Of a DNA stretch of 33,960 nucleotides, positions 1 through 8,904 are shown piece by piece. The notes beneath the pieces were generated by a model. It worked only from the letters and a program-made list of their open reading frames with translations, ran no database searches and was not told where the DNA came from. This DNA comes from Phycisphaerales bacterium (GTDB taxonomy: Bacteria; Planctomycetota; Phycisphaerae; UBA1845; PWPN01): the NCBI GenBank assembly GCA_012729595.1, contig JAAYCU010000095.1, positions 1 through 33,960 of the forward strand. The letters run 5' to 3'. The position numbers were made by a program, and so were the translations under genes. The number at the start of each line of letters is the position of its first letter. Position 1 is the first letter of the stretch.

Positions 1-52
1 GGATCTTGTCTTTTCGCTTCCGTGCCATCTATCCATAAACATACACCATGAA

Positions 53-66
53 TTGCGCATGCGCAA
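53..66. promoter_or_regulatory. Candidate operator, perfect 14-bp palindrome
   Basis: TTGCGCATGCGCAA is a perfect palindrome about 115 bp before the rhamnogalacturonan lyase start. It fits the same degenerate 14-mer, YTGCRCRTGYGCAR, as the site at 3954-3967 before the D-lyxose isomerase gene. Symmetric sites of this size are typical of LacI-type or other dimeric sugar regulators. The regulator is not in the window, so its identity is inference. Confidence 0.45.
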
Positions 67-180
67 GTAAAGTGTGGCGCGATCTTGTACGCTGCTGCGC
101 GAAGTCCCCGCGAGGAACCATTCAAAGTAAGCCTTGTGCCGAACAGGATTGAGAATGTCCCCTTTATTTTGGAGCATCTT

Positions 181-2099
181 ATGGTCAGTCGCAGGATGAT
201 CTTCGTTACCGGAGTTGTCACGGTGTTGGTCTTGAGTGCGTACACGCGGGTGCAGGCCGAGCTGCCCGAGGTACTGGGGGTGGTCAACGGCGACTTCGAG
301 GTCGGGGTGGACGCCGCGTCGATAGGCTGGTCACGCGCATCCAACGAGGAACTGCTCACGGTCGAGTTTTCAACGGAGGCCCGACGGGGTACCCGTTCCG
401 TCAAGCTCGGGTACCCCGCTGTCCAGCCCCGCGGTTACCAGGACTGGACCTTCACGAACAGCGGCGCCCTCGCCGTCGAGCCGGGTCAAGTCTGGACAGC
501 CACTGCTTGGATCAGGTACGAGAGGACCGAGCGGATCGGCATCGAAATCCTTGCGCTGGGTGGTGACGGCAGGGTTCTCCCCCTCTGGCGCAGCGGATAC
601 GCTGCTGCCTACGGCACGAGCGACTGGCGGCTGCTCCAGGCCACAGCGACCGTGCCCCCCGACTGCACCCACATTCGCGTTCTGCTTACCGGCTCGGGAA
701 GGACGACGGCGTGGGTCGACGACGTTCGCCTGCACCAGGGCGGACCCGAGCCCACCCATCCGCCGCGCCCCCCCGTACGCGGCTGGGCTTTCGACGGTAA
801 CCGTGTCCGTGAGCGCCTCGGCCGCGGAGTTGTCGCCCGGCCTCGCGAGGACCACAGCGTTTACGTCCGCTGGCGTCTGCTCGAGACCGATCCTGACGAT
901 GTCGCCTTCAACCTCTACCGCGCCGCCGACGCCGGGAGTCCGCTCCGACTCAACGAGGAACCGATACGCTCTACCACCGACTTTGTCGACGAGAGCGCCG
1001 ACCTGACCGTCCAGAAACCTACTATGTTCGCCCCGTCGTCGTCGGTCGCGAGGCCGAAGCCTCCAAACCCTTCACCGTCGAAGCCAACCCGCAGATCAAG
1101 CCGTACATCGCCATTCCGCTGCAGGGCGAGGACACGACCTTCCAGAAGGTGGGCGTCGCCGACCTCAACGGCGACGGCCGCTACGACTTCGTCATCAAGA
1201 CGCCTGACAGCAACATAGACCCATTCCAGCGCAACTGGCGCCCCAGCGAGAACACGTACAAACTTGAGGCGTACCTTTCCGACGGCACGTTCCTGTGGCG
1301 AAAGGATCTGGGCTGGAACATCGAGACGGGTATCTGGTACTCGTCGTATATCGTGCATGACTTCAGCGGCGACGGCCGCGAGGCGATCATCTACGGCGCC
1401 GCCGCCGTAGACGGTAACGGCAACGGTATCTGGTCGGCGAATCTCGGCCATCCGGACAATGTTTGGGTGGGCGACATCGATCCGGCCCGCCCGGGCCTTG
1501 AGGTATACCTGGGAATTGAAGGGGCCCGCGTCAAAGGCAACCGCCGTCATGGAATCTCGCTCTGGGACGCGCGGACGGGCACGTTCCTGTGGGGACTGGA
1601 GCACACGAGCTACCATATCCACGGCTGGGGACTGGTCTCCAACATCGTCGCCGAACACGTGGGTATGGAGTGCTACAGCGGCGAACAGCAGCGTCCTAAC
1701 CGCTGGCTGCACAACGCCCGTGGAGAGCTGATCGCCGACGAGAAAACCTGGCACATGCGGACGCTAAGACCCCGGGCCGTCTACTGGGATGACCGGCCCG
1801 AGCGCGAGTTGCTCGTCGAAGGCCGGATCTTTCGCCATCCGGATGAGACTATTGCCGACCATGTGGAGGGCAACGACGTGGCCTGGGTGGACCTGTTCGG
1901 CGATTGGCGCGAGGAGATCATAACCTCCGTCCCTGGCGAGCTGCGCATCTACGCTACCCCCATACCCGCCGCCGATCGCCGTGTCACGCTCATGCAAGAC
2001 CCGCTCTACCGGAACGGGGTGGCTCACCTGAGCATGGGCTACGGCCAGCCGCCGCTCACCAGCTACTACATCGGGCGCCCCGCGCCGGTCGCCCGGTGA
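181..2099 (+). pseudogene. Rhamnogalacturonan lyase, PL11 family, split by a -1 frameshift
   Basis: Secreted enzyme expected to cleave the rhamnogalacturonan I backbone of pectin by beta-elimination. The start at 181 follows GGAG at 171-174 and opens a signal peptide of about 26 residues ending TRVQA. Residues ~32-190 resemble a carbohydrate-binding jelly roll (start VVNGDFE, end WVDDVRL). Next come the PL11 N-terminal segment (ERLGRG, ~205) and a fibronectin-like stretch (VYVRWRLLETDPDD, ~228). The propeller then carries calcium-type loops (DLNGDGRYD, DFSGDGRE) and closes with SMGYGQPPL. Reading passes from frame 1 to frame 3 near 1012-1020: DFVDESADLTVQ before the break must join YYVRPVV after it, so one base is missing, perhaps from the AAA or CC run. 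With the base restored the protein is about 639 residues, normal for a CBM-bearing PL11. It could be a real pseudogene or an assembly error. Family call is firm. Confidence 0.88.
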
Positions 2100-2389
2100 T
2101 CCGCCAAGGTCAGTCCGGCGACCACTTAAAGGATTCCGTACTTATCCCAGCAGTATGTGTCGAAACTCCCCCGCCACAGGGGGTAAGCCGTCGCCCCTTG
2201 CGGAATCAAATTGCCTATCAGGGAAAGAGGAGAACGAAGTACGAGGATGAGTATTATATCCCGATTTTCTAAGCTCGAAGCACGCAATGACTCTCGAGCT
2301 CGAACCCCAGCTTGTGCAAACCGCGTACTCGTCTGAGATGCCGAGATTTCGTCTTTGCTAAGATGTAATCGTTAAAGTAGAATCCAGCC
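2100..2389. other. Intergenic region with two hairpins
   Basis: No gene is supported here. An imperfect hairpin lies at 2171-2203: CCGC pairs with GCGG, and AGGGG pairs with CCCCT, around an 11-nt loop. No T-run follows, so a simple intrinsic terminator is doubtful. A second inverted repeat, AGCTCGA (2272-2278) with TCGAGCT (2294-2300), sits about 90 bp before the next gene. The octamer AGCTCGAA is also repeated directly at 2272 and 2297. A regulatory role is possible but unproven. Confidence 0.35.
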
Positions 2390-3868
2390 ATGAATATGAT
2401 CAAAGTGACGGCAGCCCTGTTCGCAGGTGGGATAACGGTTACGTGTGGGTTCGCGAGCGAGCCGGCCTTGAAGCATTCTGATGTAGTGTTCATGTACGCC
2501 TCGTCAGAGGAGGCCTACAAGGCGTATGGAGCGACGTTCGTCGCCTGGGGCGGGGCCGACACGGAGGAGCGGGTCCGATGGCACCATGATCTCGGTGTGC
2601 GCTGCACGGGCTCGATGTGGTGTCTGACCGCGGGGGCGAAGCTTATCCATGAGCGACCGGAGATCCGCGCTGCCTGCGCGGTGGACATCGAGGGCAACCC
2701 CGTCGAGGTGCCCTGGCTCTTCGACCACACCCATGAGGGTACGAAATCCTACTTCGGTTGTACCAACCACCCGGAATTCCGCCGGCTCTGCCGCGAGCGC
2801 GTCGAGCAATGCATGAAGGGCGGGGCGGACGGCCTGCATGTGGACGACCATCTCGGCGTGGCACAGGCGGCATGGAATTTCGGTGGCGGGCTATGTGATC
2901 ACTGTATCACGGCCTTCCGCGGGTATCTTGAACGGAAGGTTTCACCCGAGGAGTTGCGGGCCGCCGGAGTCGAGGATGTCGCCACCTTCGACTATCGTGA
3001 TATAATCCGTAAGCACGCGACTACCAGGGCGGAATACCAGAAAATACAGCGACAGATTCCCCTGATGGACCGGTTCCTCGAGTTTCACGTCGAGGCCGCC
3101 GCGGATCATGTCAAGCTGCTGGGCGAGATCGCCGAGAAGACCGCCGGCCGTCCAGTTCTGCTGAGCGCCAACGCCGGGATCCCCCAAAAATTGCATACCT
3201 ACGTCGTCAAGAACCTGACTCATGTCGTCTGCGAGGTTGGGCAAAACGCCGCGAAGGGAACCCAGGCCATCGATCACGCTGTCGAGGCCTATGCGATGGC
3301 CGATGCATTGGGGCGGCCCATGGCCTCGACGGCTAGCGGATGGGACTGGGCTTTTATCAAGGCCAATGACCGCGAGACGCTCGTGCGCTTCTGGATCGCC
3401 CTGGCTTATGCCCACGGACAGCGGTTCATGGTTCCGCATCCGAAGCGGCAGTGGTGCTTCACCAAGGAACTCGGTACGCACTTGTACGAGGCCCCGATCG
3501 ACGCCTACGCCCCGCTTTACCGGTTCGTCCGCGCGAACGCCGCCAGCCTGGACGGCTACGAGGCGGTTGCCGCGGAAGGGATTCGGACGGCCGACCGGAC
3601 CCGGGTCGCCGTCCGCCGTAACCCCGCGACCGGCTCGCTGGTTTTACACATGCTGAATCTCAACTACGTGGCCGACGAGGACCGGATGCTTTCGTCGCAC
3701 GACGTGTCCATCCGTATCCCCGCCTCACTTGTTTCGTCAAACGCGCGGTTCGCTCAAGTGCTGTCCTACGATGCCGATCCGATCCGGGTTCCCATCCTAC
3801 GCGCCGCGGACGAGTGCGAGATCGTGGTTCCGGAGTTAAGGCTGTGGAGCCTGGTAGCGGTCGAATAG
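2390..3868 (+). CDS. Secreted glycosidase-like TIM-barrel protein
   Basis: A 492-residue exported protein. The signal peptide covers residues ~1-23 (hydrophobic core VTAALFAGGITV, cut near CGFAS). The body looks like a (beta/alpha)8 glycosidase barrel. It has strand-end motifs such as GADGLHVDDHLG (~143), where adjacent Asp residues sit at a typical catalytic or metal position, then a CxxC pair (LCDHC, ~168) of the kind seen in hydrolase-like barrels of planctomycetes and Lentisphaerae. A beta-rich C-terminal domain (~390-490) is suggested by the all-beta pattern ending ELRLWSLVAVE. The exact CAZy family is not recognised. No good ribosome site precedes either in-frame ATG (2390, 2396). The place downstream of a PL11 lyase suggests action on pectin-derived oligosaccharides, which is inference. 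Confidence 0.72.
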   Translation: MNMIKVTAALFAGGITVTCGFASEPALKHSDVVFMYASSEEAYKAYGATFVAWGGADTEERVRWHHDLGVRCTGSMWCLTAGAKLIHERPEIRAACAVDIEGNPVEVPWLFDHTHEGTKSYFGCTNHPEFRRLCRERVEQCMKGGADGLHVDDHLGVAQAAWNFGGGLCDHCITAFRGYLERKVSPEELRAAGVEDVATFDYRDIIRKHATTRAEYQKIQRQIPLMDRFLEFHVEAAADHVKLLGEIAEKTAGRPVLLSANAGIPQKLHTYVVKNLTHVVCEVGQNAAKGTQAIDHAVEAYAMADALGRPMASTASGWDWAFIKANDRETLVRFWIALAYAHGQRFMVPHPKRQWCFTKELGTHLYEAPIDAYAPLYRFVRANAASLDGYEAVAAEGIRTADRTRVAVRRNPATGSLVLHMLNLNYVADEDRMLSSHDVSIRIPASLVSSNARFAQVLSYDADPIRVPILRAADECEIVVPELRLWSLVAVE

Positions 3869-4171
3869 TCGTAAAGGACTGGGGTGGAACACCTCGATAT
3901 GATTCGGAGCTGTTCTCGTTTAAACTCGCATGGGCCTGGCACATGGGGTATGTCTGCACGTGTGCAGTGTGATATCTGGGCGACGGGGCCACGTGCCGCT
4001 GCTCACGGGGAGGCGGGAGGAGGTCGGCCGTGTCTGCAACGTCGCCGATTTGAAAGGTGAAGAGGTTTTACGGAGGGCGCGGTCGGCGACATTACGACAA
4101 CCCCTCTTCCTATGTGTAAACCGATGTCTGCCGAGGGGCTTTATCGGCAGCCCGTATATGGAGGTATGTAC
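3869..4171 (+). promoter_or_regulatory. Structured leader upstream of D-lyxose isomerase gene
   Basis: This gap holds a palindrome at 3954-3967 and three further perfect inverted repeats. GTCGCCGA (4041-4048) pairs with TCGGCGAC (4083-4090). CCCCTC (4101-4106) pairs with GAGGGG (4133-4138). CTGCCGA (4128-4134) pairs with TCGGCAG (4144-4150). The last two overlap and exclude each other, and the final hairpin ends 10 nt before the Shine-Dalgarno GGAGG at 4160-4164. That layout could act as a switch for translation, but no known riboswitch class was recognised. Confidence 0.4.
3954..3967. promoter_or_regulatory. Candidate operator, interrupted palindrome
   Basis: CTGCAC-GT-GTGCAG is an inverted repeat with 6-bp arms, about 205 bp before the isomerase start. 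It matches the site at 53-66 at 9 of 14 positions, and every difference is a purine-purine or pyrimidine-pyrimidine swap. This suggests one regulator for both genes. Confidence 0.4.
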
Positions 4172-4714
4172 ATGATTACGCGAAAAGAGTTTGCGGAGGC
4201 CAAGAATCAATCGGTTCACATGGTCCGTCGGGCCGGTATTTTACTCAATCAACATGAAATCGATGAGATGGACGTGGCGGATTTCGGCCTCAACGACCTG
4301 ATGGTCGAAGGTGGCCAGATGTTTACGCTTATGAATACGGACAGGGTCAGTGCCAAGGTTATTGCTCTGTTTCCCGGGCAAACGCTTCCGGAGCACTGGC
4401 ATACCGCCCTGGGCGAGGATCCTGGTAAGCAGGAGACCATTCGGGTGGTCATGGGCCAACTCTATTTCTGCCAGGAAGGGCCGGATACCCTGAAAAAGGC
4501 GACCATACCGAAGGCGAAACACCAATGCTACACGGCTCGCAATGAAATGGTCATGTCGCCCGGGGATCAAATCACCATTGAGCCCGGAACCAGGCATTGG
4601 TTTCAGGCCGGGGCCGAGGGGGCAGTGCTGTTTTCCTTTGCCAGTTCCGCCAGGGATGCGCTTGACCCGTTTACGGACCCCGAGATTGTCAGGGTGACCC
4701 GGGTCATTGATTGA
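4172..4714 (+). CDS. D-lyxose ketol-isomerase family cupin
   Basis: A 180-residue cytoplasmic cupin of the D-lyxose isomerase family (YdaE-like), which interconverts D-lyxose and D-xylulose and often D-mannose and D-fructose. The start at 4172 is set by GGAGG at 4160-4164 with 7-nt spacing; the upstream in-frame ATGs at 4112 and 4166 have no usable site. Metal ligands are visible: HWH (~75-77), the Glu of GKQETIRVV (~88) and the His of GTRHWF (~142). Length matches the family. It is preceded by a structured leader and a palindrome shared with the lyase gene. Together with PL11 it suggests sugar breakdown after extracellular depolymerisation, but lyxose itself may not be the natural substrate. 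Confidence 0.88.
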   Translation: MITRKEFAEAKNQSVHMVRRAGILLNQHEIDEMDVADFGLNDLMVEGGQMFTLMNTDRVSAKVIALFPGQTLPEHWHTALGEDPGKQETIRVVMGQLYFCQEGPDTLKKATIPKAKHQCYTARNEMVMSPGDQITIEPGTRHWFQAGAEGAVLFSFASSARDALDPFTDPEIVRVTRVID

Positions 4715-4740
4715 TCGCATATAGTCCAGCCGTTCCTCCT

Positions 4741-4762
4741 GGCCGACTCCTCGGTCGGGGCC
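4741..4762. terminator. Weak hairpin between convergent genes
   Basis: CCGAC (4743-4747) and GTCGG (4754-4758) form a stem with a 6-nt loop. GG/CC can pair outside it with a bulge. It lies in the 109-bp gap between two convergent genes. No clear U-tract follows, so terminator function is only suggested by position. Confidence 0.25.
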
Positions 4763-4823
4763 ACGGTTTGATAGGACGGTTTTCCAATACGAGGAATCCC
4801 GCGAGCATCAGCCAGGTCAAGGC

Positions 4824-5936
4824 CTAGTGTCTGGCCGGCTGAGAGGTCGGCGCGCTCTCGCCTGGTCTTAGGAACACTAGTTCCCACTTGGATATACCGG
4901 CGACGAACAGCCGGGCTATCTGTCCGGAGAGTTTGTCGGTTTCAGCACGTCGGGCATCGACCCCGATCACCTGCGGATACCACTTCGACGCCTCCAGTTC
5001 CGGAGCATCCAGAATCTTGACCGGCTTACTCCAGCCGCTCGGGTCAGACAGGTCCGGATTATAAGTTACGTAAATGCCTTCCTGGGCCCAGTTCTGATCT
5101 TTGGCGCGATTGAGCAGGACGACGTACTGGTTGAGGTGGGTGTTGTGGTGAATGGATGGCCCCCAGAACGCGTCTCCCTCGGGTTCATGCCAGCTAGCCG
5201 CTGCCGGAAAAATCGGGGAGCTACGTCCGCCCACGCCGGGCTCGCTCCAGTCGCCCTTGTACCACTTCACGACCTTTCCGACCGGCGTGTCGCGATCGGT
5301 ATAGGGCATACGGGCGATGCTAACACCTTGTTCAGCCTTATCCTTGTTGTAGGTGCCGATCAGAAAGTAGAAGTGTTGTTTGTTCCGATCGAGTATAACC
5401 GAAAAATCGCCGTTGCCGCCGGCGAAGTAACGGTTGGCGGTTTCACAGTAGAGCGAATCGGCCGGCGCTTTGAGGACGATCCCCAGGTCGCGCCAGTGCA
5501 TGCCGTCGTCCGTGGACACGGCCGCGCCGATCTGAGGAGCGGTCAGAGATCTCTCCTCGCCGCAAACCCCGCGGGGCTCGCGATGGTACCAGCCGTAAAG
5601 CTTACCGTCGCTGTCCTTGAAGGTTGCCTCGATCCATCGACCGCCGTTGTAACCTTCCTGGTTGTCGTAGGCCACGCTTTGGGGACTCGTCAAACTAAAC
5701 AAATCGGACCCCTCGGATCGCCATGGCTTTCCCCCATAGCAAGAGGCGAAAATGTACAGAGTACTTCCCGCCCAGTGGAGGGGGCTGTTGCAGTCAGCGA
5801 CGTAGTCCGATGTACTTCCGACTCCCGGCAACTTGAGCGGCGATGCCGTTCGTACCATGACCGAGGGAGCATCCTTCGCCAGAACGAGACCGGTAACGCC
5901 AAGCAGTGCGAGAACGGTTGTAGTCAAAACCTTCAT
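4824..5936 (-). CDS. Secreted five-bladed beta-propeller glycosidase-like protein
   Basis: A 370-residue exported protein. The start at 5936 follows AGGAG about 10 nt upstream and opens a clear signal peptide (MKVLTTTVLALLGVTGLVLA). The mature part is built of beta strands with Trp/Tyr-rich turns typical of the GH43/GH32/sialidase propeller superfamily: SPLHWAGSTLYIF early, STDDGMHWRDLG in the middle (like a sialidase Asp-box), FWGPSIHHNTHLNQYV late. Such folds bind or cleave exposed sugars. The exact family and catalytic acids cannot be assigned by eye. The C-terminus is a short low-complexity tail (SAPTSQPARH). It is transcribed alone, convergent with the lyxose isomerase gene. Export is confident; enzyme activity is inferred. 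Confidence 0.72.
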   Translation of the reverse strand: MKVLTTTVLALLGVTGLVLAKDAPSVMVRTASPLKLPGVGSTSDYVADCNSPLHWAGSTLYIFASCYGGKPWRSEGSDLFSLTSPQSVAYDNQEGYNGGRWIEATFKDSDGKLYGWYHREPRGVCGEERSLTAPQIGAAVSTDDGMHWRDLGIVLKAPADSLYCETANRYFAGGNGDFSVILDRNKQHFYFLIGTYNKDKAEQGVSIARMPYTDRDTPVGKVVKWYKGDWSEPGVGGRSSPIFPAAASWHEPEGDAFWGPSIHHNTHLNQYVVLLNRAKDQNWAQEGIYVTYNPDLSDPSGWSKPVKILDAPELEASKWYPQVIGVDARRAETDKLSGQIARLFVAGISKWELVFLRPGESAPTSQPARH

Positions 5937-6295
5937 GATAATACTCTCCTGACTTCCGGGTAATCTGGCCTGGCTCCGCTGCTGGGCCACGCGTGACCAT
6001 CATACCGTATATCCCATATTGGATACACCATCACGGATTCCTCGGTGAGGGTGGGCCAGCCGACGAATAGGGGTTTATGTGATTTGCTGGAGGGAGTTGG
6101 CTATCCAGGCACGGGCCCATGCCCCATCAGGCAAATTGTGATTGGCCTGGTCAGCAATCGGATATGAGATTAGAGCATTTTCGGATTACGTTACTTCCGG
6201 TGATCCATTGCTTCCGCATTCATGATCCAGGTATTCAATTTGTTCTGGCACATACTGGCCTTTATCCTGTCGTGGTGGATTTAAGCGGGTGGGCG
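5937..6295. other. Intergenic region, no gene seen
   Basis: This 359-bp gap precedes the propeller gene and follows the SGNH gene, both on the minus strand. It has one small inverted repeat, TATCC (6010-6014) with GGATA (6021-6025), about 75 bp upstream of the propeller start, which could be an operator. Short open frames here lack ribosome sites and protein-like composition. Confidence 0.3.
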
Positions 6296-7051
6296 TTATT
6301 TCAGATGGTCAGCGATGAGTATTGTCCACAGTTCGTAACCCTTACGGTTGAGGTGTAGACCATCGGCGACGAAGAGTTCGAGGCGGGGCCGTCCATCGGG
6401 ACCAAGCATGTTCGTAAAGACGTCGATGTAGCTCAGCCGTTGGTGGGCGGCGGCGTATCGGCGGATCAGCTCGTTGGCCTGTTGAAAAGCGGCCATGTGT
6501 TGTACGCGAGACGGGCTGGGTTTCAGGGAGATATAGGCTATGCGGGTCCGGGGCAGGGCTTGGCTTGCGCGGGTGACGAATTCCTTGTAGTCCTCGAATA
6601 CCTGTCCAGCGGTTCGCCCTCCGGCAATGTCATTCTCGCCGGCGTACAGTACGATCATACGTGGTCGATAAGGAATGACGATGCGGTCGAGATAGAAGGT
6701 GCAGTCGGAGATTCCCGATCCACCAAAACCACGGTGGATTACCTGTATGTCGGGGAAGTCCGCGGCCAACTCACTCCATTTGCGGATCGAGGAGCTTCCA
6801 ATGAAAAGTACCGCGTCTTGAGGCGGAGAATGACGACGGTCCTCCTCCTCGAACTCGCGTATCTGGGTTTCCCACGGGCGGCTCGATTCGAGTGCGGTAC
6901 AGGAACCGGCGGTCTCTCGGGCGGACGAACACGCCAGGGAAAGAGTCAGCAGGCCCAGTAGGCCAAGGCTATAACGGCCCGCTACTTTCCACCCCGAGTG
7001 AATATGCCAGGGGCGTGAGATTCTTGTCTGGTTCGTTTTTTCTTGATCCAT
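6296..7051 (-). CDS. SGNH/GDSL-type hydrolase lipoprotein
   Basis: A 251-residue putative lipoprotein esterase. Residues ~27-41 are hydrophobic and end in a lipobox with Cys41 (LSLAC). SGNH blocks are visible: GSSS (85-88) with the nucleophile Ser, GFGGS (108-112) as the Gly block, GEND (138-141) as the Asn block, and D230/H233 (DGLHL) as the rest of the triad. Family members remove acetyl groups or other esters from sugars, which would suit pectin or xylan deacetylation; this is inference. The first 70 bases overlap the 3' end of polX in another frame. No better start was found inside the hydrophobic segment, so the gene is probably translated by coupling to polX. A weak GGAG lies about 17 nt upstream. 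Confidence 0.82.
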   Translation of the reverse strand: MDQEKTNQTRISRPWHIHSGWKVAGRYSLGLLGLLTLSLACSSARETAGSCTALESSRPWETQIREFEEEDRRHSPPQDAVLFIGSSSIRKWSELAADFPDIQVIHRGFGGSGISDCTFYLDRIVIPYRPRMIVLYAGENDIAGGRTAGQVFEDYKEFVTRASQALPRTRIAYISLKPSPSRVQHMAAFQQANELIRRYAAAHQRLSYIDVFTNMLGPDGRPRLELFVADGLHLNRKGYELWTILIADHLK

Positions 7052-8751
7052 GTCTTTAACTCTGTCTCCGTCAGAGTATTGAGCACCTGTGTTTTCGTGG
7101 CCCAGCCACGGCGGGCGGTCTGGATGCCGAAGTGCATCTGGTCGAGTTGCTGGACCTCATGGCTGTCGGTGGCGATAACGATCCGACAGCCGGCCTCGAC
7201 AGCTGTGCGTACATGAACGTCCTTGAGGTCTAGCCGCTGCCAGGAACAGTTCAGTTCCAAGGCGGTGCCGCATCGGGCGGCGGTTTCGATAATTTTTTCC
7301 CAGTCGAGGTCCATCGCGTCACGGGCGCCGATCAGACGTCCAGATGGGTGGCCGAGGGTGCAGACGTAGGGGTTTTCCAGGGCGGCGAGGCTACGCTTGG
7401 TGACCCGGTCACGGTTCTGCTGCATACCCGCGTGGATACTGGCGACGACGTAATCGAGTTGGGCAAGGATGTTATCGGGATAATCAAGCGATCCGTCGGA
7501 AAGAATGTCGCACTCGACGCCGGCCAGGAGAGTAAGACCTTTAAGCGTTTTGTTGAGGTTATGGATGGCCTCGACATGTTCGAGCAGACGTTCGATGGAC
7601 AGCCCGTTGGCGATAATCGAGCTTTTGGAATGGTTGGTGATGGCCAGGTAGCTGTAACCACGTTGTCTGGCCGCCTCAGCCAGCTCCTCAATCGAGTTTC
7701 GACCATCGCTATCGGTGGTATGTACATGCAGGTCGCCGCGGATATCGTCGATGGTCACCAGATCGGGAAGCTTTCCTTCTGCCTCGATCTCGCCGCGGTC
7801 CTCGCGCACTTCCGGTGGTATGGGCGAGAATCCGAGCTTCCTGTAAATATCCTCCTCGCTAATCCCGGCCAGGGATTTATCGCCGTCGAACAGGCCGTAT
7901 TCGTTAAGCCGCCAGCCTTTCTTAACGGCCAGCTCGCGCAGGCGGATGTTGTGTTGTTTGGAGCCGGTGAAATACTGCCAGGCAGCCCCGAAAGATTCCT
8001 GAGGAACGACACGCAGATCGACTTGAATATCCCCACCGCGTGGGTTGGTTACCAGGATCGACCCTTTGGTCTCGCCGGCAGCGAGAACCTGATTGACTTC
8101 GGGCATGGCGGAGAAGGCTTGAATGGTCGCTTCTCCGTCGTCAGCCTCGCAGAGCATGTCAATATCGCCGATGGTTTCACACCCCCGGCGGAGCGACCCA
8201 GCGAATTCGACGCGTTTTACGCCGTTAAATCCGGCAATAGTTTCACGGAGAGCATGAGCGATGATCCAAGCCATGCCGATCGGCGTGCGTCCGGCGGAGC
8301 GGGCCAGGAAATCCATGCCCTCAATAATGTTATGTGTACTCTTCGGGCCAAACCCGGCCAGTTTTTCGACCTTGCCCGCCTCGATGGCCGCCCGCAGTTG
8401 CTCGATGTTCTTGACGCCAAGCTCCTGATAGAGTGCCCGAACTTTCTTGGGGCCCAGCCCGGGGATTTGCAATAATTGCGGCAGGCGGGGGGGCACCTGA
8501 GCGAGTAGTTCCTGATGCAAAGTGATGTGGCCTTCCTCAAGGAACTGGCGGATGCGTTCGGCCGTACCCTTGCCGATGCCGGGAATCTTTTGAAGTTCTT
8601 TACGTTTGGCGATGTCGGTGAGATTCTCGGTCAAGTCATCGATGGTCCGGGCCGCCCGGCGATAGGAATTGATGCGAAATAGATCGCCGCCGGTAATCTC
8701 CATCAGGTCGGCGATTTCATCGAATATTCGGGCCAGTGCCTGATTTACCAT
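6982..8751 (-). CDS. polX: DNA polymerase X family with PHP domain
   Basis: A 589-residue bacterial PolX for gap-filling DNA repair with 3'-5' exonuclease capacity. The N-terminal 8-kDa-like region contains helix-hairpin-helix motifs IPGIGKG (~56) and IPGLGPKK (~96), and a third at LAGFGPKS (~131). The nucleotidyltransferase palm has GSLRRG (185-190), GDID with D196 and D198, and the third Asp in IQVDLRV (D245). The C-terminal PHP domain shows LHVH (341-344), TNH (372-374), VEC (412-414), SIH (438-440), LGHP and ATDSHE as metal ligands. All active-site residues look intact. The start at 8751 has AAGG about 10 nt upstream and fits the usual length; a longer frame to 8862 adds residues not typical of the family. 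It overlaps the SGNH gene by 70 nt and diverges from lpxD. Confidence 0.95.
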   Translation of the reverse strand: MVNQALARIFDEIADLMEITGGDLFRINSYRRAARTIDDLTENLTDIAKRKELQKIPGIGKGTAERIRQFLEEGHITLHQELLAQVPPRLPQLLQIPGLGPKKVRALYQELGVKNIEQLRAAIEAGKVEKLAGFGPKSTHNIIEGMDFLARSAGRTPIGMAWIIAHALRETIAGFNGVKRVEFAGSLRRGCETIGDIDMLCEADDGEATIQAFSAMPEVNQVLAAGETKGSILVTNPRGGDIQVDLRVVPQESFGAAWQYFTGSKQHNIRLRELAVKKGWRLNEYGLFDGDKSLAGISEEDIYRKLGFSPIPPEVREDRGEIEAEGKLPDLVTIDDIRGDLHVHTTDSDGRNSIEELAEAARQRGYSYLAITNHSKSSIIANGLSIERLLEHVEAIHNLNKTLKGLTLLAGVECDILSDGSLDYPDNILAQLDYVVASIHAGMQQNRDRVTKRSLAALENPYVCTLGHPSGRLIGARDAMDLDWEKIIETAARCGTALELNCSWQRLDLKDVHVRTAVEAGCRIVIATDSHEVQQLDQMHFGIQTARRGWATKTQVLNTLTETELKTWIKKKRTRQESHAPGIFTRGGK

Positions 8752-8904
8752 GCGGCTACACCTTGCTTGCGAACCAATAATCAGCATCTTGACGCAGTAC
8801 GGGTTACGTATGCGTTCCAGGGAGGTTTGACACCCTGCCCCGCGCTTTCCTATCATAACCATTTCGGTTATCCGACGGTACGAGTTCTATATTTGGAATA
8901 ATAC

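Noticed and set aside
5136-5963. 275-codon plus-strand frame
   Set aside because: Antisense of the secreted propeller gene, which has a signal peptide and a ribosome site.
7348-8475. 375-codon plus-strand frame
   Set aside because: Antisense of polX, which has every catalytic motif intact.
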